Shown piece after piece: positions 28,026 to 36,598 of a DNA stretch of 64,000 nt. Within the stretch, counting starts at the first letter, position 1, and each line of letters starts with the position of its first letter. The position numbers were made by a program, and so were the translations under genes. The notes under the pieces were generated by a model, which was not told where the DNA came from, made no database searches, and saw only the letters and a list, made by a program, of their open reading frames with translations. The DNA is from an uncultured beta proteobacterium (GTDB lineage Bacteria; Pseudomonadota; Gammaproteobacteria; Burkholderiales; Burkholderiaceae_C): assembly GCA_903869595.1 (NCBI GenBank), contig CAIPZV010000084.1, forward strand, positions 1-64,000, in the 5' to 3' direction.

Positions 28026-29539
28026 GCAGCCATCCTTTGTGCGCGCAGGGCCAGTGCGATATCGGCATGGTCTGCGTCGGAAAAAATAAATTTTTGTCCG
28101 GCCACTTCTTGCGCTGCTTCGTGGCCTTTGCCTGCGATCAGCACCACGTCTCTCGCATCCGCTTGCGTCAGCGCCTGTGCAATCGCTTGCGCACGATCAG
28201 CCTGCACGTGGATATGCGGCTGGCCGCCCATACCGGCCAGGATGTGGGCAATGATGGTGGCAGGGTTTTCAGTGCGCGGGTTGTCGCTGGTCAGCACGAT
28301 GTGGTCCGCTTTGCTGGCGGCGATGGCGCCCATGAGCGGCCGTTTGGCGTTATCGCGGTCGCCGCCGCACCCAAACACGCACCACAGCGCGCCGCCGCGT
28401 TGCTGCGCGACTGGGCGAAGCACTTCCAGGGTCTTTTGCAAAGCGTCCGGCGTGTGGGCATAGTCCACCACCGCCAGCGGTGCCTCATGCCCGCCCAGGC
28501 ATTGCAAGCGGCCCGGCACGGCGGGTAAGTTGCTGCAGGCCTGCACCGCCGTGCTGAGGTCTATACCCAGCGCGCGCAGGCTGGCGATCACGCCCAGCAA
28601 ATTCGATACGTTGTAGCCGCCGATGATGCGGGTTCGTAACAGGCAGCGTTGCGTGCCTTCAACGACGGTAAATTGCAAGCCCTGCGCACCATGCTTAATC
28701 TCCAGTGCTTGCAAGCGCGCGGCTAGGTGCGTGGACACCGTCCACAAGTCGATTTCCGGCGCTTGTGTGGCTAGTTCAGCGGCCAACACCGCGCCCTGGT
28801 CGTCGTCGATATTGAGCACTGCCGCTTGCAGACCAGGCCAGGCAAACAGGCGCCTTTTGGCAGCCCAATAGGCCTGCATGCTGCCGTGGTAGTCCAGATG
28901 GTCTTGGGTGAAATTGGTGAGCACCGCAAGTCGTATGCGCGTACCGTCCAAGCGGCCTTCTTCCATGCCGATCGACGACGCCTCCAAGGCGCAATAGTCC
29001 AAGCCCTGGTCTGCAAAGCTGCGCAAACTGCCTTGTAGCAGCACGCCATCCGGTGTAGTGAGGCCGCTAGGGCTCAGACCATTAAGGCTCGCTGCGTCGG
29101 TAGGCGCGATACCGATACCCAGGGTGCCTATCAGTGCGCACACCGGTTTGGAGCCCATGGCATTGAGCGCTTGTGACAACCACCAGGCGCTGGAAGTTTT
29201 GCCATTGGTGCCGGTGATCGCCAACACCTGGACGCTGCGCGAGGGGTGCGCATAAAACGCGGCGGCAATCTTCGCGCTATCTTTTTTGAGGGCGATATAG
29301 GGCGCGACCCGCGCGTCAATCAGGTTCCACTGTGCAGCATCCAGCGCATCGACCAGGCAGGCAGCAGCCCCGTCTTTAAGGGCTTGCGGCACAAATTGCC
29401 GCGCATCCACCGACAGGCCGGGCATGGCGATAAAACCATCGCCTGCGTGCAGCTTGCGGTGGTCGGTTTGTAATTGGCCAAGAACCCGTTCACGCAACCA
29501 GATGGCTGCTTGCTCGGGGGTGTGCAAGAGCGCTTGCAT
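28022..29539 (-). CDS. murE: UDP-MurNAc-L-alanyl-D-glutamate--meso-DAP ligase
   Basis: Adds the third residue of the stem peptide. The 505-residue protein contains G-T-N-G-K-T-S-S, T-N-F-T-Q-D-H-L-D-Y-H and the substrate-selecting motif D-N-P-R (in T-S-D-N-P-R-T-E-N-P), which is known to bind meso-diaminopimelate rather than lysine. The ATG at 29539 overlaps the ftsI stop (TGATG); a TTG one codon earlier is less likely. Confidence 0.97.
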   Translation of the reverse strand: MQALLHTPEQAAIWLRERVLGQLQTDHRKLHAGDGFIAMPGLSVDARQFVPQALKDGAAACLVDALDAAQWNLIDARVAPYIALKKDSAKIAAAFYAHPSRSVQVLAITGTNGKTSSAWWLSQALNAMGSKPVCALIGTLGIGIAPTDAASLNGLSPSGLTTPDGVLLQGSLRSFADQGLDYCALEASSIGMEEGRLDGTRIRLAVLTNFTQDHLDYHGSMQAYWAAKRRLFAWPGLQAAVLNIDDDQGAVLAAELATQAPEIDLWTVSTHLAARLQALEIKHGAQGLQFTVVEGTQRCLLRTRIIGGYNVSNLLGVIASLRALGIDLSTAVQACSNLPAVPGRLQCLGGHEAPLAVVDYAHTPDALQKTLEVLRPVAQQRGGALWCVFGCGGDRDNAKRPLMGAIAASKADHIVLTSDNPRTENPATIIAHILAGMGGQPHIHVQADRAQAIAQALTQADARDVVLIAGKGHEAAQEVAGQKFIFSDADHADIALALRAQRMAA

Positions 29540-31281
29540 CAAAAGCTTTCCTCGACGGCCTTGGCCACGATTTGCGGGCGGATCGTAATGTCGGGCTGTA
29601 CGCCCATCACGCGCAGAGTTTGTTGCACCGTTTCGCTAAACACCGGCGCGGCTACTTCGCCGCCGTAATACTTACCCGCACTGGGTTCGTCGAGCATCAC
29701 GCCAACGATGATGCGCGGCTTATCGACCGGCGCCATGCCGACAAACCAGCTGCGGTATTTGCGGTTGCCCTCGCTGCCATAGCCTTTGCCGATTTGCTTG
29801 TAGGCGGTGCCCGATTTGCCGCCCACCGAATAACCGGCGGTTTGCGCTTTAGGGCCGGTGCCGCCGGGGCCTGCGGCCATTTGCAGCATCTTGCGTACTT
29901 TGGCTGCGGTGTCAGCGGAAAACACCGGAATACCTACGGCCGGCTCATCGTTTTTCAGCAAAGTGGCGCGGATAATTTGACCGTCGTGCGAGAACACGGT
30001 GTAGGAGCGCACCATCTGGAACAATGACGCCGACAAACCATAGCCATACGAGGCCGTGGCTTGCTCAATCGGGCGCCATGTTTTGTAGGGCCGCAACTTG
30101 CCTGGTACCGCGCCAGGAAATTCGATTTGCGGCTTCTGACCAAAGCCTGCGCCGGAGAAGGTTTCCCACATTTCGCTGGCTGGCAATTGCATCGCGATTT
30201 TGGTCGTGCCCACATTGCTGGATACCTGAATCACCTGTTCCACCGTCAAAGCACCATGCGGATGGGCATCGCGGACGGTGGCGCCGGTAATCGTCACCGA
30301 GCCGGGCGAGGTATCGATGATGGTGGAAGTCTTGACGCGTCCGCTTTCCAGCGCCAGCCCGATGGTGAAAGGCTTCATGACTGAGCCGGGTTCAAAGGTA
30401 TCGGTCAAGGCGCGGTTGCGCAATTGCGAGCCGTTCAGGTTCAGGCGCTTTTCCGGGTTGTAGCTAGGGTAATTGGCCAAGGCCAGCACCTCGCCGGTAT
30501 TGGCATCGAGAACCACAATGCTGCCCGCTTGCGCCCGGTTGTTCACCACCGCATCGCGCAGTTTTTGGTAGGCAAAAAACTGTACTTTGGTGTCTATGCT
30601 CAGTTGCACGTCTTTGCCCGCCACCGGGGGCACGCTTTCGCCCACTTGCTCGACCGATTGGCCCAAGCGGTCTTTGATCACATGGCGCGAACCGGCGCGG
30701 CCCAGCAGGGTGCTGTTGTAGAGCAACTCAATGCCTTCTTGCCCGTTGTCTTCCACATTGGTAAAGCCCACCACATGCGCGGCGGCCTCGCCTTCGGGGT
30801 ATTGCCGTTTGAATTCGGTGCGCTGGTAAATGCCTTTGAAACCTGCCTCGCTAATTTGCTTGGCTTTTTCTGGGTCTACATGGCGCTTGAGCCAGACAAA
30901 ATTTTTGTCTTCGTCGGCCAGTTTTTTATTGAGCTCAGACAGCGGCAGTTCCAGCAACGTGGCCAGGTTGGCGCGTTGGGCATCATCGAGGTCTACGTCT
31001 TCGGGAATAGCCCAGATACTGGGCGAGGGCACGCTGGACGCCAGGATCAGGCCGTTGCGGTCCAGGATGCGGCCCCGGTTGGCAGGTAACTCCAGGGTGC
31101 GGCTATAGCGAACTTCGCCCTGGCGCTGGAAAAAATCATTGTTAAACACTTGGATATAGGCCGCGCGTGCGCCCAATCCGACAAAGCCCAGCGCCAATGC
31201 CGATACCACCAGTTTGCTGCGCCATACCGGCGTGCGGCTGGTGAGCAAAGGGCTGGCGGTGTAACGGATGCTGCGGCTCAC
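29539..31281 (-). CDS. ftsI: Division-specific transpeptidase FtsI (PBP3)
   Basis: Septal D,D-transpeptidase, partner of FtsW. The 580-residue protein has a membrane anchor at about 24-44, a pedestal domain, and a penicillin-binding domain with the active-site tetrad S-V-M-K (in F-E-P-G-S-V-M-K-P), S-S-N, and K-S-G-T (in V-G-G-K-S-G-T-A-Y-K). It begins at a GTG overlapping the ftsL stop. Confidence 0.98.
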   Translation of the reverse strand: MSRSIRYTASPLLTSRTPVWRSKLVVSALALGFVGLGARAAYIQVFNNDFFQRQGEVRYSRTLELPANRGRILDRNGLILASSVPSPSIWAIPEDVDLDDAQRANLATLLELPLSELNKKLADEDKNFVWLKRHVDPEKAKQISEAGFKGIYQRTEFKRQYPEGEAAAHVVGFTNVEDNGQEGIELLYNSTLLGRAGSRHVIKDRLGQSVEQVGESVPPVAGKDVQLSIDTKVQFFAYQKLRDAVVNNRAQAGSIVVLDANTGEVLALANYPSYNPEKRLNLNGSQLRNRALTDTFEPGSVMKPFTIGLALESGRVKTSTIIDTSPGSVTITGATVRDAHPHGALTVEQVIQVSSNVGTTKIAMQLPASEMWETFSGAGFGQKPQIEFPGAVPGKLRPYKTWRPIEQATASYGYGLSASLFQMVRSYTVFSHDGQIIRATLLKNDEPAVGIPVFSADTAAKVRKMLQMAAGPGGTGPKAQTAGYSVGGKSGTAYKQIGKGYGSEGNRKYRSWFVGMAPVDKPRIIVGVMLDEPSAGKYYGGEVAAPVFSETVQQTLRVMGVQPDITIRPQIVAKAVEESF

Positions 31282-31562
31282 GGCTGCTGCTCCGGGTTGT
31301 GGGCCGGGCCCATGTAGACCGTAATACCTGGCGTGACCTGGTGCATTTGCAATTTTTCGCGCGCCACACGCTCGACGCGCGCGGGCGTGGCCTGGCTGCG
31401 TTTTTCTACTTCCAAGCGCTCAAATTCGGTTTTCAAGCGGCGGCCTTCGCGCTGCGCGCGTTCGAGCTCGGTAAAAACGCGGCGCGACTCGTACTGCACG
31501 CTGACCAAATACATGGCGCTGCCCAGCGTGGCCACAATCAGCAAGAGGCTGATGCGGGTCAT
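31278..31562 (-). CDS. ftsL: Cell division protein FtsL
   Basis: 94-residue bitopic protein with an N-terminal membrane span ([17 protein letters not shown]) and a periplasmic coiled coil ([16 protein letters not shown]) that pairs with FtsB. Size, topology and the position between rsmH and ftsI identify it. It overlaps both neighbours by 4 bp. Confidence 0.95.
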   Translation of the reverse strand: MTRISLLLIVATLGSAMYLVSVQYESRRVFTELERAQREGRRLKTEFERLEVEKRSQATPARVERVAREKLQMHQVTPGITVYMGPAHNPEQQP

Positions 31563-32512
31563 GCGGCCACTCCTTGCGCGGTGCCATTGCGCACTGCCAC
31601 GCGCATGATGGCGCTGCGTGCGCGCGGATTGGCCGCCACTTCGGCTGTGCTGGGGCGGGTGCGGCCCAGGGCACGCAGGCGCATGGCGCGGGGTGCGGCA
31701 AAAGGGCGGCGCCGGTCGTATTCGTCCTTGGAATGGCGGGCGATAAATTGCTTGACGATGCGGTCTTCCAAAGAATGAAAGCTGATGACCACCAAGCGCC
31801 CGCCCGGCGCCAGTACGTCCAGGGCAGCTTCTAGGGCCTGTTCGAGTTCTTCCAGTTCGGAGTTAATGAAAATCCGAAAAGCCTGGAAGGTGCGCGTTGC
31901 AGGGTTCTGACCCGGCTCGCGGGTCTTGACTGTGTCAGCCACGAGTTGGGCAAGCTCGGTGGTCGTTTCAATCGGTCCGCGTTCTTGCCTGCGCGCGACA
32001 ATCGCCTTTGCAATCGGGCCAGCAAACCGCTCTTCGCCATAGTCACGTATTACCTCCGTTATTTTTTCGACGCTGGCATCTGTCAGCCATTGCGCCACAC
32101 TTTGTCCGCATGTGGTGTCCATGCGCATATCCAAGGGGCCCTCAAAGCGGAAACTAAAGCCGCGTGCGGGCGTGTCAATTTGCGGTGAGCTCACGCCCAG
32201 GTCCATCAAAATGCCGGCGGCACTGGCGCCTTCGAGCTCTGCGATGTGGGAAAAGCTTTGCTGGCGTATGGCAAAGCGTGTATCGCTCAGGCTGGCCGCT
32301 TCTGCAACGGCTTGCGGGTCGCGGTCAAAAGCCAGCACGCGCCCGCGCGGCGACAAGCGCGTCAACAGTAAACGGGTATGGCCGCCACGGCCAAAAGTGG
32401 CATCGACGTACAGGCCGTCTTGCGCCGGGCTGCTTGCGGGGTCTTCGGGGGTCAAAAGCGCGTCAACCGCTTCTGTAAGCAAAACAGTGGTGTGTTGCGC
32501 AAGCGCGTCCAT
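31559..32512 (-). CDS. rsmH: 16S rRNA (cytosine-1402 N4) methyltransferase RsmH
   Basis: Methylates C1402 of 16S rRNA in the decoding site. The 317-residue protein starts [17 protein letters not shown], with the SAM motif [12 protein letters not shown], the [10 protein letters not shown] motif and [13 protein letters not shown]. It follows mraZ by 8 bp. Confidence 0.97.
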   Translation of the reverse strand: MDALAQHTTVLLTEAVDALLTPEDPASSPAQDGLYVDATFGRGGHTRLLLTRLSPRGRVLAFDRDPQAVAEAASLSDTRFAIRQQSFSHIAELEGASAAGILMDLGVSSPQIDTPARGFSFRFEGPLDMRMDTTCGQSVAQWLTDASVEKITEVIRDYGEERFAGPIAKAIVARRQERGPIETTTELAQLVADTVKTREPGQNPATRTFQAFRIFINSELEELEQALEAALDVLAPGGRLVVISFHSLEDRIVKQFIARHSKDEYDRRRPFAAPRAMRLRALGRTRPSTAEVAANPRARSAIMRVAVRNGTAQGVAA

Positions 32513-32520
32513 GGGGGCGC

Positions 32521-32952
32521 TCAGAAAGAAAAATCTTTGAATACGTCGGGCATTTGCTCTTGCATTGCCTTAGCTTCCTGCGTTTCGTAAGCCACTTTGT
32601 CCCAGAGTTCGAAGTGGTTGCCCATGCCCAGCAATATGGTGTCTTTGGCGATGCCTGCGCTGGTGCGCAGTTCGGGCGAGATCAGGATGCGGCCGGTGCT
32701 ATCCAACTCCACATCCATGGCATTGCCCAGAAATATACGTTTCCACCATTGCGCCGACATGGGCAGGGCGGAAATCCGATCACGGAAAACGTCCCACTCG
32801 GGGCGGGGGAAGACCATCAGGCAGCCGTGCGGGTGTTTGGTGATCGTGAGCAGGCCTTGGGCGGTGGCGCTCAGCACGTCGCGGTGCCGCGTCGGCACGG
32901 ACAGGCGCCCTTTGCCGTCGAGCGTGAGCGAGGAAGCACCTTGAAACACCAC
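32521..32952 (-). CDS. mraZ: Transcriptional regulator MraZ
   Basis: First gene of the dcw cluster, 143 residues with two SpoVT/AbrB-like halves, each carrying the D-x-x-G-R motif ([10 protein letters not shown] and [11 protein letters not shown]). MraZ assembles as a ring and represses its own operon by binding 10-bp spaced repeats, which are present just upstream here. It starts at GTG (V-F-Q-G-A-S) with AGAGG before it. Confidence 0.97.
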   Translation of the reverse strand: MVFQGASSLTLDGKGRLSVPTRHRDVLSATAQGLLTITKHPHGCLMVFPRPEWDVFRDRISALPMSAQWWKRIFLGNAMDVELDSTGRILISPELRTSAGIAKDTILLGMGNHFELWDKVAYETQEAKAMQEQMPDVFKDFSF

Positions 32953-32993
32953 AAAAACCTCTTATTCCAACTGAACGAGTGAAAGGCCTTATT

Positions 32994-33033
32994 TTTGGCA
33001 CTTTCCTCCACTTATTTGCACTTATTTGCACTT
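32994..33033 (-). promoter_or_regulatory. MraZ-box operator array of the dcw cluster
   Basis: On the minus strand four units begin AAGTG at exact 10-bp steps: AAGTGCAAAT, AAGTGCAAAT, AAGTGGAGGA, AAGTGCCAAA. They end about 40 bp before the mraZ start. Repeats of (A)AAGTG at 10-bp period are the reported binding sites of MraZ. The promoter hexamers cannot be picked with confidence. Confidence 0.8.
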
Positions 33034-33252
33034 TACCAGCAAATTCGTGTTTGGAACAGGGTTTGTGTAAGTTTTTTCCAATGAAATCAAAGACTTAGAA
33101 CCCAATATGCGTCTAAAGACTGCATAAAAGATGTTCTAAATTAAGTACTTAGCAATTGCATTGCAAGTAACGGGTGAATAGTTTTTGGTGCACCGCATTT
33201 TTTGTTTGCGGGGGCCGGCTGCACGCGCAAGTCCGAGGCTTGCTGGGAGCGA
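33034..33252. other. A/T-rich intergenic region upstream of the dcw operon
   Basis: Between the MraZ array and the 3' end of the STAS gene. It is clearly richer in A/T than the surroundings and must hold most of the dcw promoter. I see no open reading frame, and no clear terminator for the STAS gene. Confidence 0.6.
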
Positions 33253-34275
33253 TCAAAAAAATTTGCGCACTTGCGCGAGCTTTTCGATGCCCATGGTGCT
33301 CCAGAGCAGGTACACCAGTGGGGAGGGCGCATTGAGGCGCACAGCGTAATTGCGCGCTTTGGCGCGACTGAGCCATTCTTGCAGTGCTTGCACGGCTGGC
33401 AGGTCCATATGCCGTAGGGTGCTGCAATCGACCTCTACGACTTGCCCGCTTTCACCGCGGTCCAATTCCGACAGATTCAAGCCCATGGCGCCTCGAACAT
33501 CGCCTTGCAAAAACCAGGGCGAGCCCATGCCCGCAGGCGCCGAACTTTCCCAACTTGGAGTGAGGCCATTCCACCAATGAAAATAGGTCAATACGGTGTC
33601 GTCAAAACCGTCCATGTCGCCCAACAGTCGGTAGGTTTCCAAGAGGCATAAGATGCGCAAATAAGCGCTAGGGTTGCGCTCACCGTTGGGCTCCTGTCTT
33701 GGCAGGAGCAGGGTTTGCAGCGCGAGGTACTTGCCCCGAGCGAATAAGTCCACGAGGCTGTACAAAAAGGGATCTTCGCCCACCAGAACGGTTGCGGCCG
33801 ATGGCGGTGCCACTGGCGCACTAGAAGGCAATTCCGGCAACATCCTGAGCGGGTCGGGATTGACCAATTGGCTGATCGGACGGATCCACATGCTGGTCGC
33901 AGGCACTGTAGCAGGGGCTGAGGGTGCTTGGGTTGGTGGCGCACTTTGCATGTTTGCCTTTGCCACATGCCTCGGTTTTGTTCCAGCGGTGGCTTTGGTG
34001 GTCGCTGGGTACCATAGCGATTCAAAATGCGCACCGATACGCTCGATTTTCTCTAAGGTTTGGCTGCTTGCGTTCTGGTCGCGCACCGCCCGCCCGCGCA
34101 TACCCGCTACCGTGCTGGGAGTGTTTGCATCGCCGCGCATGTGTTCACGCAACAAAGCAAATTCGCGTTTGCGCGCGCCGCGCAATTTGCTGGCAATGGC
34201 GCGTTTTTGCGAAACCGGCCCCAGCGCTTTGGCGTTGCCGCCTGCGCCTGCGTTGGGGGTATCGCCGGGAGTCAT
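33253..34275 (-). CDS. STAS-domain protein of unknown role
   Basis: 340 residues with no signal peptide. The N-terminal 100 residues are basic and probably disordered, followed by an Ala/Pro/Thr-rich stretch. The middle (about 165-235) is helical (V-D-L-F-A-R-G-K-Y-L-A-L-Q-T-L-L-L), and the C-terminal 90 residues match a STAS domain: V-V-E-V-D-C-S-T-L-R-H-M-D-L-P-A-V-Q-A-L. STAS domains bind partner proteins or lipids, as in MlaB and anti-sigma antagonists; here the residue at the phosphoserine position lies in D-C-S-T. It sits 22 bp after dksA on the same strand. The function is unknown. Confidence 0.72.
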   Translation of the reverse strand: MTPGDTPNAGAGGNAKALGPVSQKRAIASKLRGARKREFALLREHMRGDANTPSTVAGMRGRAVRDQNASSQTLEKIERIGAHFESLWYPATTKATAGTKPRHVAKANMQSAPPTQAPSAPATVPATSMWIRPISQLVNPDPLRMLPELPSSAPVAPPSAATVLVGEDPFLYSLVDLFARGKYLALQTLLLPRQEPNGERNPSAYLRILCLLETYRLLGDMDGFDDTVLTYFHWWNGLTPSWESSAPAGMGSPWFLQGDVRGAMGLNLSELDRGESGQVVEVDCSTLRHMDLPAVQALQEWLSRAKARNYAVRLNAPSPLVYLLWSTMGIEKLAQVRKFF

Positions 34276-34297
34276 GGCCTGGGCTTTGGGCGCGGTA

Positions 34298-35290
34298 TCA
34301 GTCGCCGAACATTTTTTGCTTCAGCTCGCGGCGCTGTTGCGCTTCTAGCGACAAGGTGGCCGTGGGCCGGGCCAGCAGGCGTCCTATGCCGATGGCTTCA
34401 CCGGTTTCGTCGCAATAGCCATAGTCCCCTGCATCGATGCGGGAAATCGACTGTTCGATTTTTTTGAGCAATTTGCGTTCGCGGTCGCGGGTGCGTAGCT
34501 CCAGGGCATGCTCTTCTTCGATGGTGGCCCGGTCGGTGGGGTCGGGTACCACGGAGGTATCTTCGCGTAAATGCTCGGTGGTTTCGCCGGCATTGCTCAG
34601 GATGTCGCGCTTGAGCACTACCAGCTTGAGCCGGAAGGCGGCCATTTGCACGTCGTTCATGTACTCAGAATCAGGCATAGCCTGCAATTCGTCGTCGCTT
34701 AATTGGTCCACCGGCTTGGTTTTCCAGTTGTTGGCCAGTTTGCTGTCTTTTTTCACCGGAGCGGGCACTACGGGCGCCACCGGCTCGGCTTCGTAGGCTT
34801 GGCCAAAGCTGGCTTTGGCTGCCGTGGAGGCCACCGATTGCGCCATGGACGGCACGGTTAACTGCGCCAGGCGCGAAGAGGGCCTGCCTGACTTCACTGG
34901 CACCGCCGACGGGTCGTTACTGACGGGCGCCACTACTTTGGCGGGCACTGCGGGAGCTGGGCTGGCGGCGACCGGGGCTTTGTGCGTGGGCTTTGCGGCG
35001 GCGCCAGGCTTGGCTGCGGGATTGGCCTTGGATGCGTTGGCGTCAACCGTCGACGTTTTTTTGGCGGCGGGGGCTGCAGCTTTGGAGGCCGGGGCGGGCG
35101 TAGTTTTTTTAACGGGTGTGGTCACAGTTTTCTTCGGGGCTGGCGCACTGGCTTTGGCCGGTGTTTTGGGGAGGGGTTTGATCGGTGCCGCAGGTTTTTT
35201 GGCGGGTGCGACGGGCACCTTGGCGGGCTTGGGCGCGCTGGCTTTGGCCGCAGCGACGGGCTTGGCTTTCTGGGTGCTAGTGGCGTTCAA
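34298..35290 (-). CDS. dksA: RNA polymerase-binding protein DksA with long N-terminal extension
   Basis: 330 residues. The first about 170 are low-complexity Ala/Lys/Pro (K-P-A-K-V-P-V-A-P-A-K-K), histone-tail-like; the remaining part is DksA. The coiled-coil tip shows D-P-T-D-R-A-T, and the C-terminal globule reads Y-G-Y-C-D-E-T-G-E-A-I-G-I-G-R-L-L-A-R-P. Only one of the four zinc cysteines of E. coli DksA remains, as in other cysteine-poor DksA proteins of this order. It acts with ppGpp at the RNA polymerase secondary channel in the stringent response. It lies about 150 bp downstream of the CobW-type gene, in the same direction. Confidence 0.9.
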   Translation of the reverse strand: MNATSTQKAKPVAAAKASAPKPAKVPVAPAKKPAAPIKPLPKTPAKASAPAPKKTVTTPVKKTTPAPASKAAAPAAKKTSTVDANASKANPAAKPGAAAKPTHKAPVAASPAPAVPAKVVAPVSNDPSAVPVKSGRPSSRLAQLTVPSMAQSVASTAAKASFGQAYEAEPVAPVVPAPVKKDSKLANNWKTKPVDQLSDDELQAMPDSEYMNDVQMAAFRLKLVVLKRDILSNAGETTEHLREDTSVVPDPTDRATIEEEHALELRTRDRERKLLKKIEQSISRIDAGDYGYCDETGEAIGIGRLLARPTATLSLEAQQRRELKQKMFGD

Positions 35291-35441
35291 TTCGTGTCTC
35301 CTTAATAGAAACCCAAGGGGCCCGATGGCGGGTAGTTCAGGAATTCTCCCGTCTTGCCGGGCTGCCCCCTTGATCGGCGCGCGAGTGTACAGGCAAGTCT
35401 AGCCCGCCCTTCTTACGCCGCGCAAGCTGTTGCAAAACCGC

Positions 35442-36539
35442 TCAAACCAGGGACTGCTCCATGCCTTGCAACAAGATGTCTTTGGGTAAATCGATGCCAA
35501 TAAACACCAGTTTGCTGGATTTGACTTCGTTCGCACCCCATGTGGGCCCCAAATCGCTGCCCATGAGCTGGTGCACGCCTTGGAAGATGACTTTACGCTC
35601 ACTGCCTTGCATATACAAGACACCTTTGTAACGCAGCATGCGCGGGCCGTAAATATTGACGATGGCGCCTAAAAAGTCTTCCAACTTGCCCGGATCAAAA
35701 GGCCGCTCAGACCTGAACACAAAGCTTTTTACGTCGTCATCGATATGGTGGTGGTGGCCATGCTGCGCTTCCTGGGCGTGCGAAGGATGGTCGCAATCGG
35801 GGCCGTGCGCGTGTCCGTGGTCATGGTCATGATCGTGATCGTGATCGTGATCGTGGTGCGCATGGCCGTGCGCGTACTCACCTGCGCTCAGAAAATCCGG
35901 GTCAATGTCCAGGGTGGCGTTAAGGTTAAAGCCGTGCAAATCCAGCACGTTTTTGATGTCCATCTCGCCAAAGTGCGCAATGTGCCGGGGTGCGCGCGGG
36001 TTCATGTGTTGCAGGCGGTGGCTCAGTGCGTCCAGGGCGTCGGCGCTGACCAGGTCGGACTTACTGATAAAAATCTGGTCTGCGAACCCGACCTGGCGGC
36101 GTGCTTCCTGGCGCTCATTGAGCTGCTCGGGTGCGTGCTTGGCGTCCACCAGGGTCAGGATGGCGTCCAGCAAGTAGGACTCGGCCACCTCATCGTCCAT
36201 AAAAAAGGTTTGCGCCACCGGGCCGGGGTCGGCCAGGCCGGTGGTTTCGATCACTACGCGGTCAAAGTTCAATTCGCCTTTGCGCTTTTTCTCGGCCAGG
36301 TCTTGCAAAGTGGTGCGCAGGTCTTCGCGGATGGTGCAGCAAACGCAGCCGTTGCTCATCTGGATGATTTGTTCCTGGGTGTCGCTGACCAGAATATCGC
36401 TGTCGATGTTTTCTTCACCGAATTCGTTTTCGATGACGGCGATTTTTTGACCGTGCGCCTCGGTCAGTATGCGTTTGAGCAAAGTGGTTTTGCCCGACCC
36501 TAAAAAGCCTGTGAGTATGGTGGCGGGAATCAGTGACAT
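35442..36539 (-). CDS. CobW/COG0523-family GTP-binding metallochaperone
   Basis: 365 residues from the ATG at 36539. The P-loop G-F-L-G-S-G-K-T is at 11-18, the metal motif C-V-C-C at 65-68 (N-G-C-V-C-C-T-I), and the guanine-specificity region I-S-K-S-D. A His/Asp-rich linker (about 225-265; runs of H-D and H-H-H-H) precedes the CobW C-terminal domain. Such proteins deliver zinc or another metal to client enzymes. The client is not apparent; neighbours are dksA and a pirin. The upstream in-frame extension (11 residues) lacks support. Confidence 0.92.
   Translation of the reverse strand: MSLIPATILTGFLGSGKTTLLKRILTEAHGQKIAVIENEFGEENIDSDILVSDTQEQIIQMSNGCVCCTIREDLRTTLQDLAEKKRKGELNFDRVVIETTGLADPGPVAQTFFMDDEVAESYLLDAILTLVDAKHAPEQLNERQEARRQVGFADQIFISKSDLVSADALDALSHRLQHMNPRAPRHIAHFGEMDIKNVLDLHGFNLNATLDIDPDFLSAGEYAHGHAHHDHDHDHDHDHDHGHAHGPDCDHPSHAQEAQHGHHHHIDDDVKSFVFRSERPFDPGKLEDFLGAIVNIYGPRMLRYKGVLYMQGSERKVIFQGVHQLMGSDLGPTWGANEVKSSKLVFIGIDLPKDILLQGMEQSLV
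35831..35854. repeat. GATCGT hexanucleotide microsatellite in the CobW-type gene
   Basis: Four perfect tandem copies of GATCGT on the plus strand (Asp-His codons on the minus strand), with imperfect extensions on both sides. Changes in copy number would alter the histidine linker without shifting the frame. Confidence 0.85.
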
Positions 36540-36598
36540 GGCGTATCCAAGCGTTTCGGGTGAGGGACGCATTTTGCAGCAAGCGCTGCGCAGCAGTC

